In this document: positions 37,871 to 49,918 of the stretch, one piece after another | Layout of the letters: each line of letters begins with the position of its first letter | Numbering within the stretch: position 1 is the stretch's first letter | NCBI GenBank assembly: GCA_008360955.1 | Contig: LUCM01002286.1 | Coordinates: 66,066 to 130,065, forward strand | Length of the DNA stretch: 64,000 bases | Origin: Fasciolopsis buskii | Lineage: Eukaryota; Platyhelminthes; Trematoda; Plagiorchiida; Fasciolidae | Direction: 5' to 3' | Translations under genes and position numbers: made by a program | Notes under the pieces: model-generated | The model's database searches: none | Seen by the model: only the letters and a program-made list of their open reading frames with translations | What the model was told of the DNA's origin: nothing

Positions 37871-38003
37871 GGAAGCACTGCACAGCTGTTTAATCCAGCT
37901 TGTTAGGAATCACCATCAGTGTATATCCACCGCGTCAGAACTAGAAAGCCAACCTGGGGAGAACGATTTTGAGTCGAACGCCTTAGCCATTACGCTACCG
38001 GGC
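37871..38003 (-). repeat. tRNA-derived SINE, family 2 (minus strand)
   Basis: On the minus strand it reads GCCCGGTAGCGTAATGGCTA, with the A-box-like part complementary to 37981-37997. It then reads GACTCAAAATCGTTCTCCCC and a body matching the 25942-26072 copy. It lies inside the intron proposed between 37784 and 39322. Confidence 0.65.
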
Positions 38004-39283
38004 AGGTACTCAATGATTTGCTGAACCTATTCGTTACTGATTTGCAAGGACATGGGCCGCTAGCAAACAGTAACTCAGCCAGTTTGCGTTCCAGTTTGGG
38101 GTGCACTGCAGATGCACTGCTAATGATCATCAGCAATGATGGAACAGCTGTACAAAGCTTCCAAGATTTCTTAATGGCAACCACTAACCGGTCGCGTCCT
38201 CTTCACGGAAAATTGCACAATGGAGTCAAATTATTGAAACAAGTCAAAGCTCTCTAGCCCTCGGTAAATTTGGGGAAAAATTATGGGTATGGGAAAAAGA
38301 CCAAGTTTCACAATTCCACTGAGTCAGTCAAAAATGGGAATGAATTTCGAAATTTCGTTTATGTCATGTCGTTTATATCATAATAATTACTGTTAGATCA
38401 TTTTCTCGCCAGTTGCATCCTAAGTGGCTGTTTGGAGCGCGTGCTCCGCGAAGAGCATGAACTAGGATGGAGTTATTGTTCCCATTGTTTCCGATGTTAC
38501 GCTTCTTCGAATAGCCGATCACATGTCTTCCGGCCAACGGAAAGGTTTGTTGATGCAATCCGGCGACTGTCAAGATACGGCTACTCTCTGATAACTCCCA
38601 AAGTATTTTAAAATGGCACGCTTAACAATTTCAACCCCGTTTTTCGAAAGCACTCTTATTTTCTGTACAGTCATTAATAAAATCAAATGAAAACAATAAT
38701 GCAATTACTATAAATATTAACATTGCCTTCTTAGATATTTATATATATCGGATTTGACACTGGCTGTATTCTTTTGATTCTCAACATTCAAAAAGTCTAA
38801 TCAAACGTTCTTTCTTAGCTACACCAGAAACAATTCTACTCTGATTACCTCTTGCCAGAAGTGAAAGTTTGAAATGAAAAATCTTTGCTGTTGGGATCTT
38901 TTTCTGATTTTTCGTGTACATATTTGGACTTTTGTGTACCGATTTCTTAGTTTTTGCGTGCACTAGAAAACAGAAAGTGATAAGGATGCGTCACGGCAAC
39001 GTTCAGAAATTGGGTGGTGATTTCCGTTATAGAATCTCTCATTTTATTTCAACTCGTTTTTGGAGAAGCTCCCCGAAAACGAGTGCTTCTTCAAAAATGA
39101 TCAAATATCAATTGAAATCCCCAGAAACCTGCCACCCACGAAAAATGTGAAAACCCCCAACTGTTAATACTAAGCGCAAATTTACTTGTTCCTTCTTGTT
39201 TGGGATAGCAACTGAATTTGACAGTTACGAATTTGTTGATTTTGTTTCCCTCGTTGCACATCGAAATTGGCTTTTTTCCGTCT

Positions 39284-39310
39284 TGTGTGTGTGTGTGTGT
39301 GTGTGCGTGT
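39284..39310. repeat. (GT)n microsatellite
   Basis: A GT run directly upstream of the acceptor proposed at 39320-39321. It would form part of the intron end. Confidence 0.88.
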
Positions 39311-39321
39311 ATGCATGTTAG

Positions 39322-39544
39322 ATTTAATCCGAGTTACACGCATTTTCGCTATGTTAACATCACATTTGGACTTCAAAGTGCTTTACTCAGCCACAATGTA
39401 CTGGGCCCGCAAGTTAACCTGGAAACACAACCCCAAATCGAAACGATGAAACTCGAGGCAAACAACCAAACCTATTACGTTTGTAGCGGAACTGATTTCC
39501 CGCTGTCCAAAAATGTTGCAACCAGATTTAGCTGTAGCCAAAAG
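39322..39544 (+). CDS. candidate exon, cysteine-containing lumenal-type segment
   Basis: It follows GCATGTTAG and ends AAAAG before GTATAG. One base completes the codon left open at 37784. The next 74 codons read FNPSYTHFRYVNITFGLQSA, LGPQVNLETQPQIETMKLEA and NNQTYYVCSGTDFPLS, and end RFSCSQK in phase 0. Two N-glycosylation sequons (N-I-T, N-Q-T) and two Cys suggest an extracellular or lysosomal-lumen location. The spacing VNITF ... YYVCSGT is loosely like the lumenal domain of LAMP proteins, but this is only an impression. No partner transmembrane exon was found. Confidence 0.33.
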
Positions 39545-40415
39545 GTATAGCTTTTGGATGCGATTCAGTCCGGGTACGACCCGAGAAATGGATTAATGGT
39601 TCGAACGTATATTGGATTCGTCGGGGCCTCAATTCCGATTCCGTTGGACTAGTTTTCGGCTAAACGTCAATGGTCAGATAAAAAACAAACAGAGCAACGA
39701 CAAACAATCAAGACGAACGGGCATTACCCACAGCTGAGAAGCTCCTTACTAGGAATTAGAAATAGCGAGATAAGATTAAGCAATATCGTAATACAGTTGT
39801 ATGATGAAAGACAGAACCTGTAGGTCTTAGGAGTATTCGCACAGTACCTGCAAGTAGGATGACCAAGCAAATTGGCAAAAATAAAATTAGATATAGGAGT
39901 TTCAGACACACGCATATAGAACTAACAGTCTAAATAATGACCACCACCCAGTAAAAGGGTGTTGCTTTTCTGTAAACCCAATGACCATACAGTAGGATAG
40001 ATAATTCGTCGTCTTTGATTAGAAAAGCTACTCTGACCGTTCGCAACCAGGGGGAACAGTAAGAAGTAGATTTTCATCTCTGGTGGGTAGTTCGCAGAGA
40101 GAGAACTGAAAATGTGGGCTAGCTGAACCGCGCTATTCCGATTATCATACACGAGTAAGAACCCGTATATGTCCGGTCTACTGGTGGTTTATTTTGTACT
40201 CACTTTTGTCCTGGCAACTTTCATCCGCTGACCCCGGAAACTGAGAACGTGGATCGTGTACCTCGTGATGGAATTCTCTCCATGTTTACACCACATCTAA
40301 GAATTTAAGTAATCAGTTTTGTCGTTCACAACTGATAGCCGACGAATTCGTGCAAATTTCTACCAGTTAAGGCGACCCTTTTTAAGTCTAGTTATCTCTA
40401 GAACAAAATGACACC
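39545..40415. other. no recognised feature
   Basis: Short minus-strand frames (39724-39915 and 39922-40152) lack known motifs. Confidence 0.45.
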
Positions 40416-40661
40416 ATTCTCACTAGAATCTCAGTTGAACCTTCAAGATGATGATAATTCCGTTTATGAATCATGTGGTGCTTCGTCGGATGATTTTCGT
40501 CTGTCAGGTATGGCTAACATTCAGAAAGAGGACACAAGGCCCGAAAGTGTTGGTTTTTCTTCTCAGTAGTATGTTTCGCATCCTCCGACGAGTCCCCATG
40601 TGATGCTTAAATAGAATTGTCATACGTTCGCGCTCCTAACGATTTATGTGAGGTTCTAGTG
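40416..40661. mobile_element. diverged foldback (inverted-repeat) element
   Basis: The left arm (CACTAGAATCTCA ... ATAATTCCGTTTATGAATCA, GGTGCTTCGTCGGATGATT) pairs with the reverse complement of the right arm (CACTAGAACCTCA ... ACAATTCTATTTAAGCATCA, GGGACTCGTCGGAGGAT). The arms are about 100 bases with many mismatches, around a roughly 50-base centre. The ends are near 40420 and 40658. It looks like an old MITE or two copies of one repeat in opposite orientation. No target duplication is evident. Confidence 0.55.
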
Positions 40662-41392
40662 TGAAGCTAAAATACGTATAGGGATGGTTGGACAGAACAG
40701 TATCGGGAACGCATATCTGACGAGCAAAAATAACTGCGAGACCCGTCGTTTGCTTCCGGGTAATTTTGTTTATTCATTCTTACGCAGAACATACTGCCGA
40801 GAAAAATGGCGCTATGACGTCAAAATGAGACTGGAAAAATCGGTCAGGATATCTATGGAATAGATTAAAATGAAATACTGTTTCCGGCTTAGTTCGACTG
40901 ACTGCTTCAACTACTCCACGCTTAAAACAACATTGATGCCATTTAATGAGGAGTATTTTAAAGAAACAGTAAGTCTGCAGGGAAGGTTCAAGCCGACTAT
41001 TGGAGTCCAGTCCAGTCTACTGAAGAAGACAGCTAAGAATACTGGTCCGGTGGCCACAGTCGATAGGGAATGTTGCCAGTAACCCATAAGACATTGCAAA
41101 CGAATAACCAAAGAAGGTATATTTACATAATGCAACAACGGACCATTTTACATGAGGTTTCTGGAAAAACAAAAATACCTAAGTAAATTTTTTTATCGAT
41201 ATTTTGTTAACAAATGCATGAAATTCCCTAGTTCAATTTTTCTGGCTGTTTTTCTGGTAATATCCAATTGTAAACTGCAAAGACACGGTAAACTCATTTA
41301 CTAGAGGTCAGTACAGAACGCAACCGCTCTTTCACAGCAACCCTAAAAGCTTGGATTTGAAATTGAGCATGAAATTATACTGGAAAGGAATT

Positions 41393-41422
41393 CATATATA
41401 TATATATATATATATTTATATA
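41393..41422. repeat. (AT)n microsatellite
   Basis: About 30 bases of AT dinucleotides. Confidence 0.9.
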
Positions 41423-42071
41423 AATCAGAGCCGACTGCGTTTTGGATTGCATCGCAGACACGATGCACGATGTAATACGCTATCTGAAGGTTTTGATATA
41501 TGAAAAAAGCGTGGTCAGGAATACTTGGAATGAACGAACATATCTACTACCTTTGATAACTCTTCTCTAGACAGGTTTGCAATCGAAGAAAAGATTTCGT
41601 GGGATAATTCAAGCCTTAGATGACTACTAACATCCCCAACTGGGCTCCGTTTACATTTTTCCAAAACCCTGAATAAGTTCGCATAGCCGAATTTCCTGAA
41701 CAACTAACTTGGTTTTGTGGGAGAAAATACCAGAATGCGTTTTAATACATTTTCAGGCTGCAGCTGAACAGCGACAAGTGAACTAGGAACGGAATCTATT
41801 GCCTACGCGTTCGACAGTTCCCGAGTCTTTGATTTGGGAATGAAGATCGATGTTATTCATCTTCTGATGGGAATGATTTACCGAAGAGAGCGTTTTAAAG
41901 ACGACAACGGACAGGTGCAAGGTTTCTAGTGAAGAGATAGCAGGGATAGCGCATGACGTTCAAAGAAAAACCGCAAAATCTAGGTGAAAAGGCTTGGCTG
42001 AAGAAACCTCTGGTTAAAGTCATCAGGGTTTTCACATGCAGCCCCATTCAGTAGCTCAGATTTCTATTCAG

Positions 42072-42199
42072 GATTTGGTTCCCCTCGGGAGTATGGGAAT
42101 GTAACTGATACAGATTTTCTACCCTCTGTTTCCCATATTTATGGGTGGTTTGGTCAGAATGAAATTCCCTTTGGCCACTCAATCTCGGTGACGGAACAA
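42072..42199 (+). CDS. candidate internal exon, unknown protein
   Basis: It follows a good acceptor (CAGATTTCTATTCAG) and ends CAA before GTAATT. Two bases complete a codon, then 42 codons read FGSPREYGNVTDTDFLPSVS, HIYGWFGQNEIPFGHS and SVTEQ in phase 0. Clean splice edges, protein-like composition and an N-V-T sequon support it. A 124-codon antisense frame (42048-42422) covers the same DNA. No family is recognised. Linkage to the 39322-39544 exon requires another exon of suitable phase. Confidence 0.3.
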
Positions 42200-42418
42200 G
42201 TAATTCACAAATACTTTTTATTCGTATGCAAATGATACTCGCAAACACTGCATTCTGGATACCTCTGGTCGAAATGCCGACCTTACTGTTTAGTGCCTTC
42301 AAATTCATTTCCAGAGTCACGGTGCTCAAAGTATGCTGAGACACCGTTAGTTTTGCCGTTGAAACGTTTCTTAGTGCAAAACCTGAGATAGTTCCTGCAT
42401 TTTGTCTCAATGTTTCAG

Positions 42419-42691
42419 ACATTATTTTTTATTTCGAGCTGAGATTAATAAAAACTTGTCTGACCATATGGTCAAGGTAATGGCAACACACGACAGCCTG
42501 CAATTCTTTGGAATCAGAAGGCAAGTTGAAAAAGTTCGACATAGTTTGCGGATATCTGTTTCGAAAACCAGCATACTGTTGCTATTACGTCTGAATATTT
42601 TCTATTCAGCAGTCCTGAAGATCCAATGTGTTTCTCCGATACTGTCCTTTGGAACTTTTCCAAACTTCTCCTCCCGCCAGATATAATGTAA
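42419..42691 (+). CDS. candidate downstream exons, unknown protein
   Basis: Two separate open segments. The first, 42419-42476, follows the long pyrimidine tract TTTTGTCTCAATGTTTCAG, reads HYFLFRAEINKNLSDHMVK and ends before GTAATG. The second, from 42610, follows TATTTTCTATTCAG and reads SPEDPMCFSDTVLWNFSKLL then PPDIM to TAA at 42689. It could also be spliced at GTAAAA two bases into the last Met codon. Their phases do not join directly, so the arrangement is unproven. Both have strong acceptors and plausible residues, but they are short. Confidence 0.22.
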
Positions 42692-43615
42692 AAATTCGCT
42701 GCCTTCAAGGTAATCAGTTAAAAGTAATTTGAATATTCCGTTTTAAAACTATTTATGAGCGTCGATTGGCCATCGGTCAATGTGACTCATACTGCAACTT
42801 TTTACTCGATTTATGGATTGACGCAACCGGTGTGATTTTATTATAACGTTATTTACTCTTGATTTGAGTACTGGGCGGCCGAAACCTTATCCATTACGGT
42901 TAGAAACCATATGCCACAAAACAAGTCGACTGGTTGTACAGGTCATCAAAGTTATTGAGTGTTAGTTCAACGGCAAAAACGCAGAAATACGGTTGTCTGT
43001 CACTTGCCCAACGAAGATGTCATCACGACTGGTGGTGTAAAGTTTGCGATCTGAATACCAGGGCCATCGATTTTATTTTGATGGAAACCAACTAACTGGC
43101 CTACTGCTAACAGCAATTTGCAAAATCACTTATGGGTGAAAGCAATGGAAGTGAACACGCCGTTTGGTTTCTAATCATGGCAGTCTGGCTAGAATGCCTC
43201 GGCCTACCGCTGCTGTAAATGCGTCTCTTTTTAGGGTTTCTGGTGACATTTTCTTTCTACATGTGTGAAGCATTAGTACAATCTGGTAAAGGCTGCAGAG
43301 ATTGCGATATTTTTGTGACTGGCTGAGTGCATGTTTGTGAACAAAGCAAAATACTCTCGGGAGTAGAATCCCATTTTAACAACACAGCGTGTATGGATGC
43401 CAAGTTCACTTGACAATTACCCGGCGATTCGTTTAAATGTATTCATCAATTAGACAAGCTCAGTCTGATGTCATATGATCCCTAGTTTGGTTTTGTGTTG
43501 TGAGCAACACAACTGCTTTCACTGGTATTTTTTGCCAACCTTGTGTGTATTAATTACGAAACTGACTTTGCCTGTCACAAGATATTACTCAGGTCCAATT
43601 CCAAAAGCTTCTATT
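42692..43615. other. no recognised feature
   Basis: Nothing supportable was seen. If the plus-strand gene continues, its later exons were not identified here. Confidence 0.5.
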
Positions 43616-43790
43616 ATCCGATAGTCAAGTGGGTAAGGTGATAACGTTCGCATGGGAATATCGCGGGTTCGAATCCTGTCATAGTCGATCAACTTTCCCA
43701 TTTGGCAGCTATCTGGTGTGCGCGGCCGCCTCTGTAAATATTACGTATACTGTTGTTTTGTTAATAAAAAGAATAAAAATATGAAAAGGA
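43616..43790 (+). repeat. tRNA-derived SINE with intact A and B boxes
   Basis: The A box TAGTCAAGTGG (43622-43632) and a perfect-consensus B box GGTTCGAATCC (43666-43676) start 44 bases apart. The body has TCAACTTTCCCATTTGGCAG and GCGCGGCCGCCTCTG and a tail TTAATAAAAAGAATAAAA. The body layout resembles family 1 (a CTTCCCCA-like block, then a GCGGCCG block), but the tail differs. It is the best-preserved Pol III-type promoter in the window. Confidence 0.75.
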
Positions 43791-44411
43791 AAGGAATGGA
43801 AACATGAAGTAGCCGACAGAATCAGTTTGTCCAAATGAGGCTAAACAACCGAAACGGATTCATTGCTGATTTATTTTCGTGTACTTTTGTTTAAAAAAAC
43901 ATTCCAGTTGGGTCATTTTCACTCCCATTTTTGTAGAAACAATTTTTCTTATCCGGACAACAAAGACAACTGGCATTTTGTAATCAAGCGTTTTTACAGG
44001 GACGCGAAATGAGGAATCAAGAAAATATGAGAAATCATTACTTGAAAGTTTCCAATTAGTGGGCACTCAATAGTGGACAATGCACGAATGTGGAGTGACG
44101 TCCGCTTAGATGGATTTGAGTAACATGCCTTGCTGGAAAGTGAGTTTTTGGACCAACGGTAACCACGAAGAAAGCGAATAATTCCGAATAGAAAATCCTA
44201 AACTGAACACTGAGCCATCTGATAAAGTTTGCGAGTAGTTCACCACGTACTATCAACTGTCAGCTCAGCATTAAAAAAGGAGTATTGTGCATCTGCTTGG
44301 TTCCCGTTGAGATTCCTCACCAGTGTCTATTTATCAGGCCCAAGCTGGGAGGTGCAACTCAGGTTAACGAGTGTGAGTCGAGCGTTATAAATTTCCAACT
44401 AAATGACATGT
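43791..44411. other. no recognised feature
   Basis: Short minus-strand frames only (43860-44256), unrecognised. Confidence 0.5.
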
Positions 44412-44652
44412 AATTGTAAATGATATAATGTTGATAACAGCATTGTTGGTAGATTTAATGTGCCCACGTTTCATCTCCCGTGGGCAGTCTTTCTCAAGGC
44501 AGGTTTTACAATCAAATGACTGAGGGAACGTTCACATGTCCGTCATTTGATTGTGAAACTCGTTTTGAGAAAGACTATCCATGGCAGTCGAAACGTGGGC
44601 ACATTAAATCTACTAACAACGCTGTGTTATTAACATTATATCATTCACAATT
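44412..44652. mobile_element. foldback element with about 115-base inverted arms
   Basis: The left arm starts AATTGTAAATGATATAATGT and runs through GTAGATTTAATGTGCCCACG and CAATCAAATGAC. The right arm is its near reverse complement: GTCATTTGATTG ... CGTGGGCACATTAAATCTAC ... ACATTATATCATTCACAATT. The centre is AACGTT near 44527-44532. Arms match at roughly five bases in six. It would form a long hairpin as RNA or single-stranded DNA. A MITE-like transposon remnant or a head-to-head repeat pair are both possible. No target-site duplication was seen. Confidence 0.8.
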
Positions 44653-47600
44653 GAAACCAATACATAGCGCATCGATTTTTCGAACACTGTTTATGTCATC
44701 TGGTCCTGATGTTTCCAACTGACATGTAACTCAAAGATTACCAGAACAGCAGTGTTACCTGATGCGTCATTCATTAGCATCGCTGAATTTTTCAGGCCAC
44801 AAACCTTTACCCATCAAGTAAAAAATCAATGAATAACACTAACTTAACTAGCAAAAATTAATATAGCAAAAATTCCATCCTCTTCGGCAGAAGGGACAGA
44901 TTCGTCGTACAAGACACTGAATAACTCTCCCCGATTATGAAGTGAAATAAGTCGTGCCATAGAAAAATATCTTGGTTTGACAGCAACTGTAATGGAGAGC
45001 GAAACGTGGAATTTTCAATTTATTCTTTTCAGGAGTCTTGTAGCGTGCTTTTCGTAATAATGCTTCGTGGAAGATACATGTATTTGTACCGACAGCCTAG
45101 GATGTTAGTGGTGAATGAATTTCACATAGGAGATTTCGCAATCAACTATTTTCTTCTTGTTCCAGATTTCTCCAAACACACTGACTTTGGCATTTGTGGT
45201 TAGTGAAGAGTTTCACTTAATTTATTTTGGAAATTCTGGCTTGGAGTAAACAGTTGGCGTGCGCAAATTCCTGTCGAGACACGTCCCGACTTATTTAGGG
45301 GTCATGCTAAGGCTGGAATGTTAATAAAATTTCTGGTACATGCAATTACATAGGAGCGGTCTGGACTAGCTTGCGTTCCTTATAATAGAAACCACTGGAT
45401 GGAAGGAAGAGGCGACCAGCATCGACCTCTGAGTGCACATCATTTAATGTTAGTTGTTTCTTTATTTAGCTTCTGATATCTGTTCGTGGAATGCTTCCAT
45501 TCCCCGTTGGATATTGATCATTTTCATCAGTTATTCGTGAAAGAGATAAAGAAGAATCACTTATTTGTCAAATCGTATTCGCTTACTCCGAGACAAACAG
45601 ACTCCTTTATTTTTGGAATTAGACAGATGCGGATCGTTGACTAAGTGATTAAGTCCTCAGAGTGATCTCCAGGGCATACCCAAGCCACAAGGCATGTCCA
45701 CATAGGACACCTGGCAACTCGAGGAGATGTTACAGTAAGATAAATTTATGGTCCCTTTTGTTCCCAGCACCGATATGCCTAATCTGTTGTACCACTGTGC
45801 TCTTGACATAGTAGTGATTCACGAACACCGAAGGACAATGTCCAGTGACGGTCCGACTAGAGGTGAAAAGGGATAAGTACTCCCTATTTAGAACAGACTT
45901 TCTCCAGGTCCTTTTTCTTCTAAACCATTCCAATCCACATCGAAAACTTCGCAATTAGTTACAGACTAGCCATTGTAAGTTGTCAAAAAAAGATGACCTT
46001 ATTCGTCGCTTATGTCTTTAAGTATGTATCTAGTCACCAGGGGAGAAAATTAACGAGAACTCTTACATGGAAAATTTGGTCACTGTAACCATGTGAGCGC
46101 ACCCATTCCTAGTGTTTTGATAGAATTAGGCCAGAAAGTAGTCCTACCTTGGCGAATCTTATTGGATAAGGAAGGGAGACCAAAATTACCCTAGAACAAC
46201 GCAATTGGTACCGTGATTATCTCCGCTCGTCGTGGGTACGTAGCTGGTACATTTCTGCTCAACCATCCCTACATTTGCACAACTCCGTTTCGGGCTTTCG
46301 TACCAGCGTTTCATTTGAATTATAATCTGCGTCTATCAATGACAAGTTCATTTGTGAGCCATGGTGATTTGTGTACAGTTTCGTCCGTTAGTCAAACACG
46401 TCGTTCGGAAAAGACACTACTAATAATGGAAGACACAACATCAGACCACGTCACCTCTTTCTTGATTAACGGAAAACTCAAGTGGACTCGAATTCCATGC
46501 ATACGTCAGGAAAGATAATCATAAGATTACTTGAATCCAAACTGTGCATCAACCAGTTGTACGGATTCGAGTTTGGTTAGCACGGTGTCGGAATAACTAT
46601 GTGCCATGTTGGATGTTTTATGCAAACTTTAATTGTTCAATAAAAGAGCGCAGTCAGAAAGTCGGCAAATAACCAACTAACTTGACTGCACTGGGTTGCC
46701 GGCCACTAAAACTGCGTATGCAGCACTTGTTGAGAATTAAAAACGACAAGCTTTCAATGCTATCTAAAAAAATTACCAAAAGCAAACAAGAACGCTTAAA
46801 CACGGCCCACCACCTAGTGCCAGCGTACAAATGACTACTGGAAACCCAAGACTTGTGAAACAGCCAGTTATCGGTTGAGGAATTTCACATCACAAATAAC
46901 TGGGATTATGACATCGGCACAATTTAACAAGCTGAAAATAGCAATAAACAAATGTAATTTAAAATAACTGGGACTCGAAAGATAAGCATTTCTAACGACA
47001 GTGATTGAGAAAACGATCGGCATGCGGAACCAAGATTCTTGTACGGCATGCTCAACTAATGCCTAGTGAATCTGAGTCGAAAGGTAGTACTCCGAACTTA
47101 GGAGGAAGACTCCTAAAGCTATTCAGTTTATTATTCATAGTGGCGGACGGAAGAAAAGTGTGAGGCAAAGCTTCCATTTCTTTAATCCACCCTGACGGCA
47201 ATACGCTTCGGAATCTGAGAGTAAGGTTTCCGTAAGGATTGGAAAATAATGCGATTTCAAGACTTCGGTCATTAGACGTTGTTTCCTAGACCAATCTCTG
47301 TTGAACCTCTCAAGTATATTGACGGATATGAGGATATGTTTTTTAGAAGAATAATAGCCGTCTAACTCAAGAACGTTGTCAGCGTGTTTACACCAATTTG
47401 TAACAAAATTTTCGTGCATGTACAAATGCGCAATCTCATCCAGGGGAAAACCTGGGGCCCATATTCCAAACGTCATCATGTTACCAGTACTACAGCCTTT
47501 TAGTTACAGAAAGCTACGAATTAGGCTTGTGAATTTTTAAACTGAATTAAACTACTCTACTCATTTTCGCTTCACAAAAATTACGGCAGGTTACAGAAAA

Positions 47601-47924
47601 TATGTAATATACTTACTTGAGCACAAATCATTACCTTCAGAAAATTTCGCGAGACAGCTTTTTAAATCGGTGGGTTCTGAAACATGGTTTAATCGGTACT
47701 TGAGCGCGTTAATCAAGAACCAATTCGTGGTAAAATATGACTCGAGAAGGACGAACTGTAGTAAAAGAAGGAAAAACGTCATGTTTCAGCATTACATCGC
47801 TGACGACAAACAAAGAACCTCGAAAGGATGATTGAAACCTTGAATGACTCTCAAAGTCCATTGTACAAATGAATATATCATTATCAGCGCATAATCACAG
47901 TTGTCATACTCATCGTAGTAAACA
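44653..47924. other. no recognised feature
   Basis: Unrecognised frames at 46213-46518 (plus, 101 codons) and 47135-47479 (minus, 114 codons). Neither shows a known motif or convincing splice edges. Confidence 0.45.
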
Positions 47925-48345
47925 TGAAAACAACACTAGTTATAATTGTTATTGCTTTTATGGATACTTTCATTTGTATGGTCATACAACTCAACAATCG
48001 CTTCGTTATCAACATCGCTTTTGTCAACTTTATCATCATCATCATCATCATCACTTCCAACATCATAATTATTTCCATCACTTGCTTTATCGCCATTATT
48101 GTTCTTATTATTATTGATATTATCATAATTTTCATCGTCATATTCACCAAGACTACCATCATCATCATCATCATCATCATCATACTCACTACCATGATCA
48201 CCATCGTCGTTATCACCATCTTCAGCACTCTCCTCATCTTCATCGTCATCATTCATCATCATCATCACCACTAAGTTCTCCATTACTAGCGCCGTCTCTA
48301 AGTGCTTTATCTTCATCGTCATCCAATGTCTCACCATAATTTTTA
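47925..48345. repeat. imperfect (ATC)n low-complexity tract
   Basis: About 400 bases rich in ATC/TCA triplets, purest at 48029-48060 and 48155-48185. It produces long spurious frames on both strands (poly-Asp, poly-Met/Ile or poly-His). These are not genes. Confidence 0.9.
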
Positions 48346-49862
48346 CCCCAACTCTTGTGTATTCTCTCGAGTTGCAATGCGATTCTTTTGTTTTCCTCAG
48401 TTGCCGTGCATTAATCTAAAATACTGAGGAATCCAAAATCTGACTGTGGAAATAGTTTTAAATAATCTTCTGCTTAGTCATTTTGATGACATTTTTCGTA
48501 AGGTATTTTACCATACATCACCAACTGGCTAATGGACCTAAAAACTTTTACCATCACTTTATTTTTTTCCTACTTTCATTCAGTAGATTCTCAGTGTTAA
48601 CCGTTTATTTACAAATTGGTGTAACCAATGACTAATAAGTTGATAGGCTTTGTGTTGGAAATCCATCAGACCGAGTGAATAAAGCCGTTTTCGTGTTTAC
48701 ATTGTATCAGTTTAGTATCCGTACATATGCTTATGTTGGAAACCGTTGAGACAGTGTTCACCCATTTGACAACTATTTCGGCAAGCTAATGGGAATCATA
48801 GGTCAATGGTGGCATGCTAATGCAACGTGATGAATCGAATAACCATTTCTTCTTTTAGGCACGTACATGAGGTTGGGTGGGCGTCTGCGGATTGTTTCAT
48901 ATTGGGACTATGTGGATCACCAGTCTACCGGGTAATTATTTTAATAGACTTCCCTCTGTTTTTGAAAAATCTAGAAGAGCAAACGTTGGCAAATCATGGT
49001 TGAAGATGGCTGAGGAGTAGATGATTGCCTAAAAGATATTTGCAGATTCATAAAGGATAATTTCCACCAGCTCTATGCGGAGCTGGCGGTTGTGGAAGGT
49101 TCGAAGGCAGTCTCCACGCGGTGGTGGAGCTGACGGCATTTTGTTTGCGGGCCAGATGCTTAAATAAAACGAACTATCGCGATATCGACTAGGCAGTTGA
49201 ATAACGAAACAAACGTCCAACATGGCAGAGTCATCACTCAAATAAGAAAACCCAGCTATCCTGATCTAAACTACGGGATTAGGTCATACTTCGATGAGAT
49301 GAACCGCGAAGTGAAAATAAAACACTAAGTTCTTTTTTTTACTTTTAGAATAGCGCTATAATTTCGCTGTCTTAGTTAGTTAAACGTCCAAAAAGTCGAT
49401 GCTGCAAATCACAAACGAACAGAAAAGCAGAAGCATCCCATCTCTATTCCGGGACGCTTTGATAATTTAGCGATTCAAAAACTCCACATGCGACTGCTCT
49501 GCAACTCTGTCTGTCTTAATGACTTCCTTCTAATCGAAGTTAAGTTTCACAAATCTAATTTCTCAGAGATATCAATTCGAAAATCACGAAAAGCCAGTCT
49601 CGCCAAAGAGCTTCGGTGATTTGGAGAAAAGATAGCAAATGAGCAGATTTTGTTCCACCACAGATAAGCGTTGAGTAACGGGTACACTTTCGTCTATGAT
49701 GAGCAAATTCGATTTCACTCTGCAGTTTTTATACTAGCCATGAGTACTGCTTCGCAGTGGCCGTCTATTCTGATCTTTTATCAAGCAATTTAAACACTTC
49801 GGGCCCTGTTTACTTCCTCGATAACCTTCACTGACTGAAATGGTATTTGTGCTCGCCTGTGT
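48346..49862. other. no recognised feature
   Basis: A short protein-like stretch at about 49011-49115 (plus: DDCLKDICRFIKDNFHQLYA) is open on both strands and contains a small hairpin (CCAGCTC / GAGCTGG). No gene could be built from it. Confidence 0.4.
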
Positions 49863-49918
49863 ATCTATGTGTGTATGTGTGTGTGTATGTGTGTGTGAGT
49901 GTGTGAGTGAGCGAGTGA
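49863..49918. repeat. (GT)n microsatellite
   Basis: About 55 bases of GT with A substitutions. Confidence 0.88.

Noticed and set aside
40402..40507. ATG-started acidic exon with GTATGG donor, in phase with neighbouring exon candidates
   Set aside because: It lies inside an inverted repeat whose other arm carries the same sequence in reverse. Repeat DNA explains it at least as well, so it is not called as coding.
47884..48337. Long frames on both strands (122 and 133 codons) rich in Asp, Met or His
   Set aside because: They are produced by the ATC triplet tract. The residues simply repeat the triplet and change with the frame.
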